Position numbers and translations under genes: made by a program. Positions 42,464 to 55,571 of a stretch of DNA of 64,000 nt are shown here, piece after piece. This DNA is from Sorghum bicolor (taxonomy: Eukaryota; Streptophyta; Magnoliopsida; Poales; Poaceae): the NCBI RefSeq assembly GCF_000003195.3, contig NC_012874.2:63686580-63750579 (forward strand), in the 5' to 3' direction. The notes under the pieces were generated by a model. The model searched no databases. It saw only the letters and a list, made by a program, of their open reading frames with translations, and had not been told where the DNA came from. The number at the start of each line of letters is the position of its first letter. Position 1 is the first letter of the stretch.

Positions 42464-45400
42464 CACTACAAGAATCCTGTTAATCCATGACAAAAAATTT
42501 CCGTCATGGATCACTAAAAAACCGTCACAATACAATTATCTGTGATGGTTTCAGATATCGTCACGGATTGAGCGTCATTGATTAACCTCTGTGACGATTT
42601 TGACCAAACCGTCACAAATTGACAAAATCCGTGACGATCTCAAACCGTCACAGTTGAGCCCAAAGCCTAGTTAGCCCAGCCCAAGCCCAATACCTATGAC
42701 GGTTCTAAACCGTCACAAATAAATTGCCACATCATCATCAGACTGCTTACGTGGATGATAACATGGATGCTTACATCACCAACTGGCCCATCTATTTTTA
42801 TTTTAAGAAGAAATCCCAACATTCATTGAATGACAAATATGGTGAAATTTCATTATAGCATTCTGAATTATACATTTACAACCATTTGGTCAAATATATT
42901 TATATAAAAAGATTTACAAATTGATGATGAATCAATTTAAAAACTACACTAATTCAAACAGCTAACATTGTCTATCCACCATGCCGCGATAAGCAAATAA
43001 GCAATGCAACCGCCTTGGTGAAATGATGTTCCTTGGTCAAGCACTTCTCCAATATTGTTTTATCCACCAATTCTCTTCCTAAAAACCAGAAAAAGAAACG
43101 TTCGATCAAATGGTGATTCAAAGAACTTAATAGATAGCACTGCAACGACAAGATAATGTAACACTACTAATTGTTGAATTATAGATTAGAACACAAAAAC
43201 TATTAATTCCTGTAAGAAAAACTTATGCATCTACTCAATAGTCTGGCTGCTGTTTCATCAAAACAGGAATAAATGCAAGTAACACATACACGGAAGATAT
43301 ATTGCCATAGTCAGTGCACCTAGAGAAATACATGATTTGCCAAGGGAGCATAGCTTTGAATTACGGTGGCAAAAAGAGAAATAACAGGTCAACCAGCAAA
43401 CTTAGAGTTTTCTGAAATCTCAATTACCACCCTTGTTTTTTGTGTGCCTGCTGAAAAATAAATGCTACTGTTACTACATACTATACTATCGAAAATGTCC
43501 AGCATGCTTTAAAATTATTAAACTTCTTGTTTAGCAAACAGGAGGTTAGAACCTATAATACTCACTCAAACCTATTCCAAATGGCCTGTAGTTGCACAAT
43601 AGATAGCAGTCATCGTCAGATTTATTTGTCATACATATATGATGCTTAAATCCCTACAGAAGGTGTCGATGGAAAAATAGAGGGCTACAAGCAGGAAATA
43701 GTAGTACACTTGCCATCAATTTATTACAAGTACAAGTGACATCACAACAGTAGGAGCTAACTAACCATGCTAACTAGAAGCAGCTCCCTGACTACCTATG
43801 GTCGAATTAATAAGCAGTTGTAGTATACTGAACTTCCAAAGATTAATTTAACTAGGAGCAGTACACTGAACTACATCTTTAATCTAGACTTTGGCCGATG
43901 GCTATATGCATCCAGAATACAAGAGACCACCAGCAAATTTATAGTTTAATGGTGAACTACAGAATTAAGTATATTAAAATCTACACTACTGCATTACATG
44001 CAGAACATATCACTGTAAATAGCACAAAAAACAAAGAGAATGCCTGTTGATGTGTTAATGTAAGGTAAAGGCAATTAGGGAACGATGTGGGACATTACAC
44101 TAAAATGAGCAGTAGAAGATTGACTGTTCTATTTCCAGAATACTAAACCTATTGTTGCCACTGAAGAAAACTAGTAGCTGTCCATCTGCTCCTTGAAGCT
44201 GTGGTTGCTGAATTACAGTGAGAAAAACAACCAGGCAAAAGCATGAGCTGTTGTTGTACTAGTTAATAAAAACATGTAGTCTTCAAAATTCATCAAAAGT
44301 GAACTAAAACAAAACCAGCTGAACTGAAATATATTATTTTTAACTTGGGCTATGAGAATGTTATCACTTTGATGAAGCAAAATTGATTTCAATTCGAACA
44401 GCACATATTAGTTGTAAGCCGAAGAAAGGTGGAGATATTTAGAAAATTTTTCTAACCCTAGAGCTGAACTACAATTAAAACAGGTTGAAAGAGCCTAAAA
44501 TTATTATTCATAACACTATGAGAATGCACAGTTTCTTGGGTGTTAGATAACCTGGGACAAAATATCACCACAATAGTATAGCTAATCATTTATTGAACAC
44601 TTCATTGAAAAATATATACAAGAATAACATGTATAAGTATGATTTTTAGAGTGTTCTCCGAGCTTGTCAAATTTATGTTTTTATTGATGCTGAACTGAAT
44701 TCATATTCAAAAATACAGAATCATGTTGCTGTTGCCGGTTAACAGATGCAAAGCCAACACCATTGAACTGCTGCTAATTCAGAAGAAATCCAAAACCTGA
44801 AAAATTCAGAACTGCAGAAATTCAGAACCCTAACGCATCATTGCAGGACATCAGTGAATGGGTTATGCAATTTATACTCTGAATAGGATGAATTTATGTT
44901 AGCATCTATTGGAAATTACTAACCTCTGGTCTCCCAAAAACAAAGGCCTGAGAAGACCTCTACCAAATCTAACCACAGAGAAGGCCGTCATCGCCAGCAT
45001 CCTGGCAGAGCTTGTCACGCCAAAGCTACACGCCACCATGCCTCTGCATCTGCCGGAGCAGCATGCTGCTAGGCAGGGCAGCGTCCGCCCAGAGCTGCAC
45101 GCCTCCAAGCCGTTGCATCTACCCGGAGCAGCACTATCAGGCCGCCTCTGCCCAGATCTCGGAGTCACGCGCCACCAGGCCACATCTACCGCCGCGCCAC
45201 CATGCCGCATCTACGGGAGCCGCCTGCTCCAGGCCGCGTCCGCTAGTGTGGCGTGGGATGTGCGTGGCACCTGCTGGAAGGGAGGGAACTGGGAGAGTGT
45301 GGGTGCGGGTGGCGGCTGGTGGAGGGAGGGGGGCAGCTGCGGTGGGTAGGATTAGGTTTTGAGTCTCTTACTATATACGTGAGCTGTTAGCGGGCTTTGG

Positions 45401-45512
45401 GTTGGATATCCAAAACGCTATCTCCTGTGTTGTAATTGATAGTGTACAATTGGTGACGTTCTCAAAATCCATTACCAAGAAACCGTTACAGATTAACACA
45501 TTTCTTGTAGTG
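42464..45512. mobile_element. Non-autonomous CACTA transposon, 3049 bp
   Basis: The ends CACTACAAGAATCC and TTTCTTGTAGTG are inverted repeats, flanked by GCA (42461-42463, 45513-45515). Unit 2 has the empty site CAGCGCATGTATTG near 20563. The left subterminal region (42530-42730) is dense in AACCGTCAC and GTGACGG. The interior, about 42780-44900, is AT-rich with no transposase domain. A GC-rich block lies near the right end. Confidence 0.93.
44935..45350. other. GC-rich block inside the CACTA, possible captured sequence
   Basis: GC content rises abruptly compared with the AT-rich interior. Open frames exist on both strands (for example 44909-45349 plus, 44899-45210 minus). None has a recognised domain, and repeats such as GCATCTGCCGGAGCAGC inflate them. 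It may be a captured host 5' exon or promoter, which CACTA elements often carry, but I cannot identify the source. Confidence 0.4.
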
Positions 45513-45515
45513 GCA

Positions 45516-46176
45516 TGTATTGTTTGCTGGATAGGTCAATACTTGCCCTCCAATTATAGAGCTAAAACAAACCAATTCTTAATTCTTTATTAGGCGGGAA
45601 TGGTTTCTTTCCTCCACCATTTTCCGATACGAGTACAAATGTTTGAATGGAACTTCACATTTATGATATTTTGGCAAGTTTACACTATCTCATCTTGTCA
45701 TAACCCAACATTAAATCTATCATTTGAGAGTAGGAGCCACTTGTTTTTGTAAAAGTTTTCCCAACATGCTCAGGAGCTAGACTGACAAATCTTGAGATTA
45801 GCGAAGTCATCACAGATACAAAGATTTGATTAATTCTAGCTGTGCAGGCTGTATGCACAATAAGCTTTTAGATTATTCTTGGTGAAATATATTACTACAC
45901 TATACAGTATTTGCATTCTTTTCCAACAGCATGCTATACTTGACATTAGCTTTTAGAATTGTAGTTCAGATAACACATAAATAAATCAGACGAACACTTA
46001 TTAGTTTGGAATCTACTAACATGAGCTCTGGCAAGATCCCCTGGTTGTCCATTCCCACCCTTGGCGTCTTGAGAAGTGATCCGGTATTGTGTGTATTTAA
46101 GTGACGGCATTTAGGATCTGACGTTACTGATTATATTACTCGGATCCAAAATCCCACTACATATACGTGACACATG
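45516..46176 (+). other. Unit 3 far-upstream flank of gene a'
   Basis: Colinear with 20568-21195 with scattered substitutions and a short extra piece near 45945-45980. No conserved frame. Confidence 0.7.
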
Positions 46177-46262
46177 CTATATATAGTTGTCTGCACAAGC
46201 TCAGTTCAGAGGAGCTTTTGACTTTGCAGGGTAGCTGCTTTCGTTTGTGCTGAATCTGAAGG
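46177..46262 (+). promoter_or_regulatory. Candidate gene a' promoter and non-coding first exon
   Basis: CTATATATA (46177-46185), then the leader ending CTGAATCTGAAG before GTACGC, preserved as in unit 2. Conservation between copies supports, but does not prove, function. Confidence 0.4.
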
Positions 46263-47351
46263 TACGCATGCCTGTTCTTCCTTTGTTAGATAAAAAGGAT
46301 ATTTTTTATATTAATTACATCTGTCCTTGAATCCAGAAATAGGGATGGTAAAAATTCAATTCTCTGTTGTTTGGTAGCTAGGACTGAGAATTGACCCATT
46401 ATATGAGATTTGGTCATCGTTAATCTTGAAACCAGCCCACTACCAGACCCCAGCAGGTAGCTCTGATTCCCTCAATTGGAATAGCTGGTGGTTATGCTTC
46501 TTTTCTTCTCCATGTTCTGGTGCTAGCTGCCTTCTTTCTCCATTTATTAGGTTGCACTTGCTCGATCATCTCAGATCTGCAGAAACCAAAGAGACATCAG
46601 GAGGACTGAAACTTGGAGTTCTAATAACAAATGAAAGAATTTCGATCTGCTTGTGCAGAACACAGAGAAGTAGGGATGCAAGGCGGGGCGGTTTTTCTGT
46701 GAATTCATAAATAGGCTAAATTTTTGTGGGCTACCCGTCTTGCATCCCTAGGGAGAAAGGAGAGGAGCCTTGAACCAAACAAGCGAATTGATTCTGAACT
46801 TCTAACTATGCTTGCTCATCACCATCTATATATCTGAACACTAGAATCGGAATTATGAACCAATTCCGTTTTAACAAGCGGTTGAATTGGTGGTCAGACA
46901 ACTCTATTAACCTGATGCAAGTCTATGAATCAAAACTGCCCTTTAGATGTATTCAATACATTGCCTCGCATATCTCATCCTATTCATCACAACTATGGGA
47001 TGTTTCATTGCTAGCCACACTTCGTCTTAAGCAAATTTAACCAAATTAGTAAGTATTCGGTTAGAAACAAACTTAAGCAAGATTCTTTTAGACTCCACAT
47101 ACTATAGAGTAAAAAAGTGTGAGATGATTTCCTTAGTCGTAGCAAAGTGTGGCTACAAACTTTCTAGCCACAGTTTTTGTGTCTTACCACACTTGAGACG
47201 TGACTAAGTTTAGTTGTGATAAATTGTGGGCGAGAACCTAACATAACCATAGTCCTGTCATATGATTTGTTTGATTCACTTTCTACGAGATCAATAATTG
47301 TGGCAGAGCCTTGAATAATGGGCCACGTGGAATTTTGTGACGATAGGATGA
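46263..47351 (+). other. Unit 3 flank of gene a', pre-insertion form
   Basis: Colinear with 21281-22748 but without the 356 bp GCTAGCTATT MITE. Short frames here are not conserved with unit 2. No gene seen. Confidence 0.65.
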
Positions 47352-47583
47352 GGCCTTGTTTAGTTGAAAAAAAAAATTAAGATTTTCCATCACATCGAAT
47401 CTTACAACACATACATGGAGTATTAAATATAGACAAAAATAAAAATTAATTACATAGTTTACCTGTAATTTGCGAGACAAAACTTTTGAGCCTAGTTAAT
47501 CCATGATTAAACAATAATTACTAAATACAAACGAAAGTGCTACAGTACCCCAAATCTAAAAATTTTGCTAACTGAACAAGGCC
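47352..47583. mobile_element. Tourist-like MITE (shared)
   Basis: Paralogue of 22749-22982: starts GGCCTTGTTTAGTTG and ends CTGAACAAGGCC, with about 6% differences by eye. Confidence 0.85.
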
Positions 47584-48144
47584 CTTTATTTTTTGGTGAT
47601 TCGAAGTTATACCCTCTAGTTCGAAATATAATACTATTTGATTCGGTATGACCTTGAATACCACACTATTTTTTGGTGATGTTATTCTTGACATCAAAAG
47701 TTAGATCATTACAAAATATTTATAAATATATACAAACCCAATGCAACCACTGAGTACAAGGTTTGTATACACAAATTGTTTGTCAAAGATTACAAGTGAG
47801 TCTTGAATTGTGTGTTACCAAGGGAGTAAGTGTGCAATAATTTTATTTCATTATTTTGTTATCTTTTTTAAACTCCTAGTGGTTTTATTGTATCCATAAC
47901 CTCATGTGCTTGTAAGACACTTGAGTTCCTAAATGAAGACCTGAATTTCTTACAATGTAAACAAAACCAAAATATTGTTCACAAGCAGTCTAAAATATGT
48001 GTCAATATTGCCTTTGTTTCATGATATAAGACCATTTATATGCAAAAGGTCTAATGTAACTTCCAACTCAACTTCATGTTTAGACAGTGTTTTCGTCTAC
48101 TCAAAGCTGCTGCACTTCATCACTCTACTAATAACTGTGTCATC

Positions 48145-50549
48145 ATGGATATGGCAAATGGTGTTGTGTGGTTCACCATAGCTGTTGTTTTCATCACTGT
48201 GGTTATCAGCAAGGCAACAAAACGAGGAATTATGTTTGATCCAAAATGTAATCGTCCACATCCACCAACAGTGAAGGGTGTTTCTTTTCTTCGAGTTTTA
48301 CATACACTTCTTTCAAAGGGTCTGCAAGCAATGATCCACGATCAATATACAAAGTTGGGGACTGTGTTCACAATAAGTTTCTTTCAATTCAAGGTAACAT
48401 TCTTGATTGGACCCGAGGTCTCTGCTCATTTTTACCAAGGCTTGGATTCAGAGATTAGCCATGGTAATATGATTGAATTCACTGTGCCCATGCTTGGCAA
48501 AGAGGTTGGCTATGGCGTGGACACTGCCACCCGGAATGAGCAGTCTCGTTTCTCCTATGATGCACTAAAACCATCAAAGTTGAGAAGCCATGCTGGTCCC
48601 ATGATTCAAGAAGTGGGGGTAAGTAAGAATTGACCATGTCTAAACTTTCATGTCTTATCAAATAAGATACTCCCACCATCCTAAAATAAATCTATTTCTA
48701 GAATCATTCTAAGTCAGATTATCTTAAGTTTGACCAACTTTATAAGAAGGGGTGACATCTATAACACCAAATAACTACATCATGAAAACATATTTCATGA
48801 ATATTGATAGTATTTTTCTATAAATTTGGTCAAACGAAAAATAATTTAATTGAGGACAACTCTAGAAGTTGACTTAATTTGGGACAGAGGGAATATTATA
48901 TTATTGACTGAGGAAGCACCTAAGTAAGTATTTCTTCTACTAGAATGTAATCTTTCACATAATCATGAAACCTGATTTCATTTAACTTTTTAGTCATTTA
49001 CGAAAAATGCAATGACAATAATTTGTCTGGAATAAAATTTGACTGACTATTCTTTTAGTCAACATGGTGATCCTTCTTATTGGCCAGCACAAATTACCTC
49101 TTATTGTTGCCTTTAGCTAGTTTGGTCAAATCATGTCAACCACAAACAAAAGAAGTCATATCAACCACTTAAATCCACATCAGTGCCATATTATGCACAT
49201 TAGCACAAATTATATTCCTTGTCATAAAAACCATAAAAATCTTAGGTATTGTTTTATCTAAGTATATACTGTATAAGATGACAGATTTTCAGAACTACAG
49301 CTGACTGGATAAGATGTTTCTCTTTTGTGGCATTGCAATTTTCAAATAAACATATTGTAACACTTTCAAAATTTATCATTAGTTATTATGAGCATGCACA
49401 TAGCATACCATGTTTACCTAAAAATGCTAGGTCCCCTATTGGGATCTCAGTATTGTTCACACAATTTTACATGTTTGCCACCCAATTCACACAGGACAGC
49501 ACACTTAATTGAGAGGTTAAATTATAGCATTATCATTATTTTTGCAGGAATACTTTGCAAAGTGGGGACAGCAAGGCATGGTTGATCTGAAACAAGAGCT
49601 TGACAAGTTACTCATGCTAATCTCGGGCCGATGCTTACTGGGGAAGGAGGTCAGGGAAAAGATGTTTGATGAGTTCTTTACTCTGTTCCATGAACTCAGT
49701 GACAACGGCATGTGCCTAACCAGTGTATTATTTCCATATGCTCCAACTCCATCAAACCGACGACGTGACAAAGCACGGGCCAAGCTCTCAGAGATGTTGA
49801 CTGAAATTGTGAGATCGCGCAAGAAATACGATAATGTTGAGAGTGATGTGCTGCAGAACTTGATAGACTCCAAATATGCAGATGGCCGATCTACAACGGA
49901 AGCTGAGGTCATTGGACTGATCATCACCTTGCTCTTTTTAGGAAAGCACACAAGCACCATCACTAGTGTATGGACAGGTGCTCACCTTCTTGCTAGTACA
50001 AGGAGCTTGGCATCTGTCCTCGAAGAACAAAAGAAAATAGTTAGAAAATATGGGGATGATCTAGACTATAATGCCTTCCTAGAGATGGACACCTTGCACC
50101 GTTGCATCAAGGAGACGCTACGAATACATCCTCCAGTACCAATGTTTCGTCGTAAAGTACACAAGAACTTCACTGTGCAGACAAAAGATGGCAATGAGTA
50201 TGAGATTCATAGAGGCCATACACTAATAAGTCCGGTGCAATTCAATGGCAACTTACCTCACATTTATAAGGACCCGGATGTGTACGACCCAGACAGGTTT
50301 GGTCCAGGAAGAGAAGAAGACAGAGTTGGTGGTAAGTTTTCCTACACATCGTTTAGTGCTGGAAGGCATGCTTGCCTAGGCGAGTCTTACGCTTATTTGC
50401 AAATTAAGGTGATATGGAGCTATTTGCTAAGAAACTTCGAGCTAAAACTGGAATCTCCTTTTCCTAAGCCTGATTGGACCAAGCTAGTGCCGGAGCCTAA
50501 AGGAAGAGTAATGGTGAGTTACAAGAAGCGGGTACTACCTACCATCTAG
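48145..50549 (+). CDS. CYP51H: CYP51H-like cytochrome P450, copy a'
   Basis: Exons 48145-48618 and 49548-50549 (GT at 48619, AG at 49546-49547) encode 491 residues identical, as far as I can read, to copy a. I saw one silent difference in the coding sequence (Thr ACC at 23879-23881 against ACT at 48481-48483) and about seven in the 929-base intron. All P450 landmarks are the same: anchor, LGKHTST, ETLR, PDRF, and FSAGRHACLG with Cys434. It therefore shares the unusual I-helix Leu and EIHRGH His. The near identity of coding, intron and near 3' flank, against divergent outer flanks, points to recent gene conversion. Upstream, the flank contains a large CACTA and a Harbinger/Copia nest absent from unit 2, so regulation may differ despite the same protein. 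Confidence 0.9.
48671..48893. mobile_element. Stowaway MITE in the intron of copy a'
   Basis: CTCCCACCATCC...GGGACAGAGGGAA between TA repeats, the paralogue of 24068-24291. Confidence 0.8.
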
Positions 50550-51509
50550 ATGGCAAACTGTTGTCTAGCCATTTATGCAAACCCATAAGGACATAATCAT
50601 GTATGCTTGTGTGTATAATATGCACATGCATGTATATATCATGTTTATAATAGGCACTAGTGTTGTATGGAGTAATGGTGCCATTAGTCACATATGGGAT
50701 CGAGCTTAAAACAGAAATTGTATCGTCAGTCTCGTCGTCGCTGTCGTCGAGGATATGCAGTTCTGTTTCTCCGTCAGTCACGCGGCCTCACGCCTCGCCA
50801 TACACATCCTTCCCGGTTCTGTTTGGCCGTCGCCGTTCACGTACTGTTGGCACTAGTTGCCATCGCCTCGTCGGCCGTCGGCCCATCCTCTATATTTATC
50901 GTGGATCCGCTGGCAGTTAGCAGTAGTTGAGCGTGCCTTTTCTGGACCGGACTCAGAGGCGAAGCTACATGTTAGGGGGTGTAAATGTAGCCTCTAAAAA
51001 CTGTAAAAACAATGGTTTGGTCGAAAATTTCACCATGTATGTATCTCTACGAAAGATGTTTATGTGCGAACACAATATCGAGAAGTACCCTTGTGATTTG
51101 TTTTATGATGAGTGATTGTTAAAGTAATCCACGAATAGGTTGAGTTGGTGACTAATATTACCATGATGAAAGCTATGTGTACGACCATGTCTCTTGGCTT
51201 GTGTGCAAGTGTGGAGCTCGGAGGTGGTGATCGACGGCAAGAAAAAAGTCAAGTAGAGACGTGCCGTACCGATGGACCTGGAGTGGTGAAGGACGGACGT
51301 GAGGCTTGGACTGACGAACCAGGAGGCCGGGTGACCAGCCGCAGTGGCTGACATCTGGGACATGGACAAGTGCAAGTGTACATGGGAGTGACCGTGTTGA
51401 CTAAGTCAAGACGGCGAACGTGAGTCGAGCGAGGCTCAGGAGGACTTGGCGGGCCGGCCGGTCGAGGACGACGGTGACACGTGTCGAGTGGCGGGAAAGC
51501 GTATAGAGT
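50550..51509 (+). other. 3' flank and spacer of unit 3
   Basis: Up to about 50935 nearly identical to unit 2, then distinctly diverged (26331-26916 is the counterpart). Same LTR-like character. No conserved frame. Confidence 0.6.
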
Positions 51510-52174
51510 CAAGGTTCTGGAATTCGGTCCGAATGGGCCGAATTTCACCGAAATTCGTCCATTTCGGTCCGGCCCGAAATAAAATGAATTCGGCCAAAAT
51601 ATTTCGGCCCTATTTGAATTTTCAACTTGTTCTATGGCCCAACACAAGCCCACATACATTTCTGAGCTAATTCAACGCTGAAACCATTGCCCTTCCGCTT
51701 CCTCACGGTACTTACGTCGCCGCCAGCGGCGTCGCGTCGTCTCTGCTCCCGTCAAGACTAGGCTCCTGCTGCCATGGTCGCCTCCCCGCAAACATCCGAG
51801 CTCGGTCATGGTCTCATGGATGCTCCTTGGCGCCGCAACGTCGCATGGTCAGTTCGTACTGCCCCTCACATGTTGTTGCGCTGCCATCTGCATCTTCTTT
51901 GTTGCCTACAGTTCAACGCTGGCTGATTGGATCTGCATCAATTCCCTCCGCTTGAACCGCTCCTTCGGCCATCTTCCGAGCCGCTTACATGTTCAACGCT
52001 GGTCCTGTATCCATCCTCTTCATGCCCACCACCAATTCTGACTGTTTGGAGAAATTCTATTCAAATTTAATCAAATTTCATTCAAATTTTGAGTGGGAAC
52101 CGATCCGAATTTTCCGAATTTCGCCCAATTCGGTGGGCTCCGAATTTTTTTCAGAAATGAATCCCAAAACCTTG
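51510..52174. mobile_element. hAT-like non-autonomous element, 665 bp
   Basis: The termini CAAGGTTCTGGAATTC and its inverted partner CAAGGTTTTGGGATTC are flanked by an 8-base direct repeat TATAGAGT (51502-51509, 52175-52182). Unit 2 has a single TATGGAGT (26909-26916). An 8-base target and CA...TG ends fit hAT. The interior is rich in GAATTCGG/CCGAATTC motifs near both ends. No transposase. Confidence 0.9.
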
Positions 52175-52182
52175 TATAGAGT

Positions 52183-53083
52183 ACGCTACTCGTGGCAGGT
52201 TTCGCAGGTTTGGGCCTCAAAACCCGGGCGGAGGTTTCAAGGAACGGACAGCACGTGACAGCATCGAGGAGTTAGCGTCGAGGCTAAGCTACCTCATAAA
52301 GGGCGTGGTGGCCGTCGGATCTATGTTAAGTCGAGTTGGACTAGAATACCCCTGTGGCTAGCTAGTTCGCTCAAAAATATATATAGAAATTTGGAGAATG
52401 TGTAATATGTCTAATAAATAAAGAAGGGGAGTCCTTCATCTCCTTCACCTCTCTCCCCATTTTTTTCTTCTTTTTTGCAGTTTCACTCCAACCTCTAGGT
52501 TTTTGAGAGAGGTCAAAAATCTGAATTTTTGTGGTGTATTTGCTGAGATTTGTGAAATAGGAAAGGAGGCCCGAATCATCCTCGTGCCCTCTGGAATTTG
52601 TGGCATATATCTGTGATTGTCTCTACTGTGTTCTTGAGTTTGTGTCCTTTTTTTCTTAGCCGTGATCTGAAATTCACGAAGATTGAGTTGGGTTAAGCCA
52701 TGATTTTTTAGGGATAGCTCACCAACATCTTGGAGATTACCTATGCAAGATTTGGAACTGAGTTGTTTTATTTTGGTCGATTTTCTTTCGATTTCTGTAG
52801 CCTCTCGTTCTTCTGTTCTCTCGCTGGCAGGCTGTGTTGTTCGTGAGAAGTGGAATCCTACAGCGCTACAGATGCCGATGCTCTAGCGCCGTGCGTGCTC
52901 TCTAGAGCAGCTCTTCTCACTGGATCTGCCTCAGGTCGAATATGTCCGTTCTTCTCAGCACGGCGGCGAGCAGACCCGCCGTCCGTGCTCTTGGCTCCAG
53001 TCTGTGAGTGGAGTTTCTCGTTCTTCGCTGACTCGCTGGACGTATGCAGTCCTGCGTCCTCGTCGCAGTGCAGGCAGGCGCAG
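52183..53083 (+). other. Spacer continued, with a segment deleted in unit 2
   Basis: To about 52660 it matches 26917-27400. From there to 53083 the sequence is unique to unit 3, including a GC-rich part (52850-53080). Small frames on both strands have no recognisable domain. Confidence 0.5.
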
Positions 53084-53354
53084 TAGGGATGAAAACAGAT
53101 TGGATATGGACGAATATTATTGATATCATAATATTTGTTTTCATATTTTTGATCAGATTCAGATTCGAATATAGATAATGTCAAGGATAAGATATGATTG
53201 GATGACGACATCATAAATATACAATTTAAGTATTCAAATACGGATACAGTGTCGGATATTAAACATTTAGACTCGGATACGAACAGATCTGAACCACTCT
53301 AAACAAATTCGGTCTCAAATAGATCAAAAATATCTATACCATTTTCATCCCTAT
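53084..53354. mobile_element. TAGGGATGAAAA-type MITE, complete in unit 3
   Basis: Starts TAGGGATGAAAACAG near 53087 and ends CATTTTCATCCCTA near 53354, inverted partners. The interior is AT-rich (GGATACAGTGTCGGATATT). Unit 2 retains only the right half (27406-27553), so a deletion there removed its left half and neighbouring DNA. hAT-like by its ends; target repeats unclear. Confidence 0.65.
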
Positions 53355-53630
53355 CTAGCACCGAGGGACGTCCAGCACCGAGCAGTCCTGGCCCATCCCT
53401 TTCCATTGCTGAGCTTCTGTCTCTCTCTCTCTGGTTGTTATTCGAGCTGGCCACCGTGCGTGATTTTCTTTTTGGTTGATTGAACGAGTGCTAGCAGTCA
53501 TCTCCAACTTTTCCAGCAACTGTGGTCTTGTTTAGTTCACCATAAGGTCTTGTTTACTTCCATCCTAAAAACCAAAAATTTCAAAATTCGCCGTCACATC
53601 GAATCTTTAGACGCATGTATGTAGTATTGA

Positions 53631-53874
53631 GGCCTTGTTTAGTTTTCAAAAAAATTTGCAAAATTTTTCAGATTCCCCGTCACATCGAATCTTTAGACGC
53701 ATGCATGGAGTATTAAATATAGACAAAAAATAAAAACTAATTGCATAGTTTGGTCGGAATTGACGAGACGAATCTTTTAAACCTAGTTAGTCTATGATTG
53801 AACAATGTTTGTCAAATACAAACGAAAGTGCTACAGTGTCGATTTCCCAAAAAAATTTAGAACTAAACAAGACC
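53631..53874. mobile_element. Tourist-like MITE nested in an older one (shared)
   Basis: Paralogue of 28091-28334: GGCCTTGTTTAGTTTTC to ACTAAACAAGACC, within older family sequence. Confidence 0.85.
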
Positions 53875-54359
53875 TAAATATAGACGAAAGTAAAAACTAA
53901 TTACACAGTTTGGTCTGGAGTATTAAATATAGAAGAAAATAAAAACTAATTACACAGTTTGGTCGAGATATACGAGACGAATCTGTTGAGCCTAATTAGT
54001 CTATGGTTGGACAATAATTACCACAAACAAACAAAATTACTATAGTGTCACGAAATTTTTCCGAAGAGGAAACACGGCCTAAAAATCAATAACTCTTTAA
54101 GATTCTCTGTCACATCGAAGCTTACGGCATATGCATGTAGCATTAAATATAGATAAAATGTAAATCGCGAGACGGATCTTTTAAACCTAGTTACTCTATA
54201 ATTAGACAATCTTTATCAAATAAAGACGAAAGTGCTACAGTACACAATCCAAAAACTTTTTGGATCTAAACAAGGCGTGTGTCCTTCGTGGTTTGTTTTT
54301 TCCAAATCTGATTTGTCACTTTCAAGCTACAGGAGCCTAATTTATTGCTTGCTCTTTTA

Positions 54360-54680
54360 GGCCTTGTTTAGTTGGAGCGGGAAAATGTTTTGTAGAATGT
54401 TAGAAGGGGTGAACGGATACTAATAAAAAAATAATTACATAGCTCGACTGGAAACTATGAGATGAATTTATTAAACCTAATTAATCTATCATTAGCACAT
54501 GTAGGTTACAGTAGCACTTAAGGGCTAATCATGGACTAATTAGGCTTAAAAGATTTCTCTCGTGCTTTACAACTAAACTTTGTTTAATTTATTTTTTTAT
54601 CTATATTTAATACTTTATGCATGGGTTCAAACATTTGATATGGTGGGTAAAAAATTTTGGGTTGTAAACTAAACAAGGCC
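54360..54680. mobile_element. Tourist-like MITE, outer copy without nested insertion
   Basis: GGCCTTGTTTAGTTGGAG to CTAAACAAGGCC, TTA repeats on both sides (54357-54359, 54681-54683). Paralogue of 28824-29385 lacking the inner element. Confidence 0.88.
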
Positions 54681-54684
54681 TTAG

Positions 54685-55204
54685 CTAGTCAATTCCTGTA
54701 CGAGTGATTATAGTGCTTTCAGTTGATCATCTTCTCAGTCTTGTCCAGTAGCGCCTGCTAGGAGCAATTCGTCCACGCAACACAGGACAGTACAGCTTGT
54801 TCATATGTGGCAGTGAAAAGAATCAATCCAACCCAGTGCCTGGTGCTATGTTGCTGTCTGGATTTTTCGGCTGATTTTTCTGGCCTTTTTCTGTCTTTTT
54901 TCTCAACCATGATTTTCTATTTCATGCGTAATTTGATCGTTTGAGCTTCAAATCATGTTTTGTCTGTTGCATTGGTTTTCTATCGTTGTGAGTAATCGAT
55001 CTAGCTACTCTTGTCACCAGTTGGTTGGAGTATTTTAGATTTGACATTTTGCTTGTGCTTAGGAGTGATTTTGTGACCGTGGCCAAATATTTCGAGAGAA
55101 AATTTGAGATTTCCATTCACCCACCCCTTTGATCGCCGTTCTTTATTCTTCACTATGCACCCACAGTCTAAGTACATCTCTTTCTAAGTTACTCTAGCTT
55201 CACA
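54685..55204 (+). other. Spacer before the b-type promoter, unit 3
   Basis: Counterpart of 29393-29912, nearly identical. No gene seen. Confidence 0.6.
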
Positions 55205-55400
55205 ACTGATCGGACTCGACCAGCGTGTCGTTTCCTTTATAAGGAACGTGTAGCATGCTGTACATATATAGCTCCGATCCCGTCCATGGAAGCCCGCCGT
55301 CGCTGATCCTTCCTGTCCATGCGCAGCAGCAGTACTCTTCGTCTCTTCTCATTACGTACGTACGTCAAGTGAGACTAGGTAGGTACCTCTTGCATTGTAA
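55205..55400 (+). promoter_or_regulatory. b-type promoter, unit 3
   Basis: ACTCGACCAGCGTGTCG and CCTTTATAAGG (55234-55244) as in the other units; no MITE in the leader here. Confidence 0.6.
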
Positions 55401-55571
55401 ATACTAAACTAAAATCCGTTCACTTGTATATATATTTGGCTATAGTTAAAGCATGCATCTCTCTCTCTTGAACAATCTTGCAGCATAGCAGTACTGTTCC
55501 TATTCCTATTACCAGACCGCTTGTTGGTTTGCAAGGTTTTCTATCGATATATAAAGATATATACCTGGAGC

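Noticed and set aside
44213..44404. Minus-strand hydrophobic frame inside the CACTA element
   Set aside because: Short, AT-rich, without flanking gene signals; likely chance.
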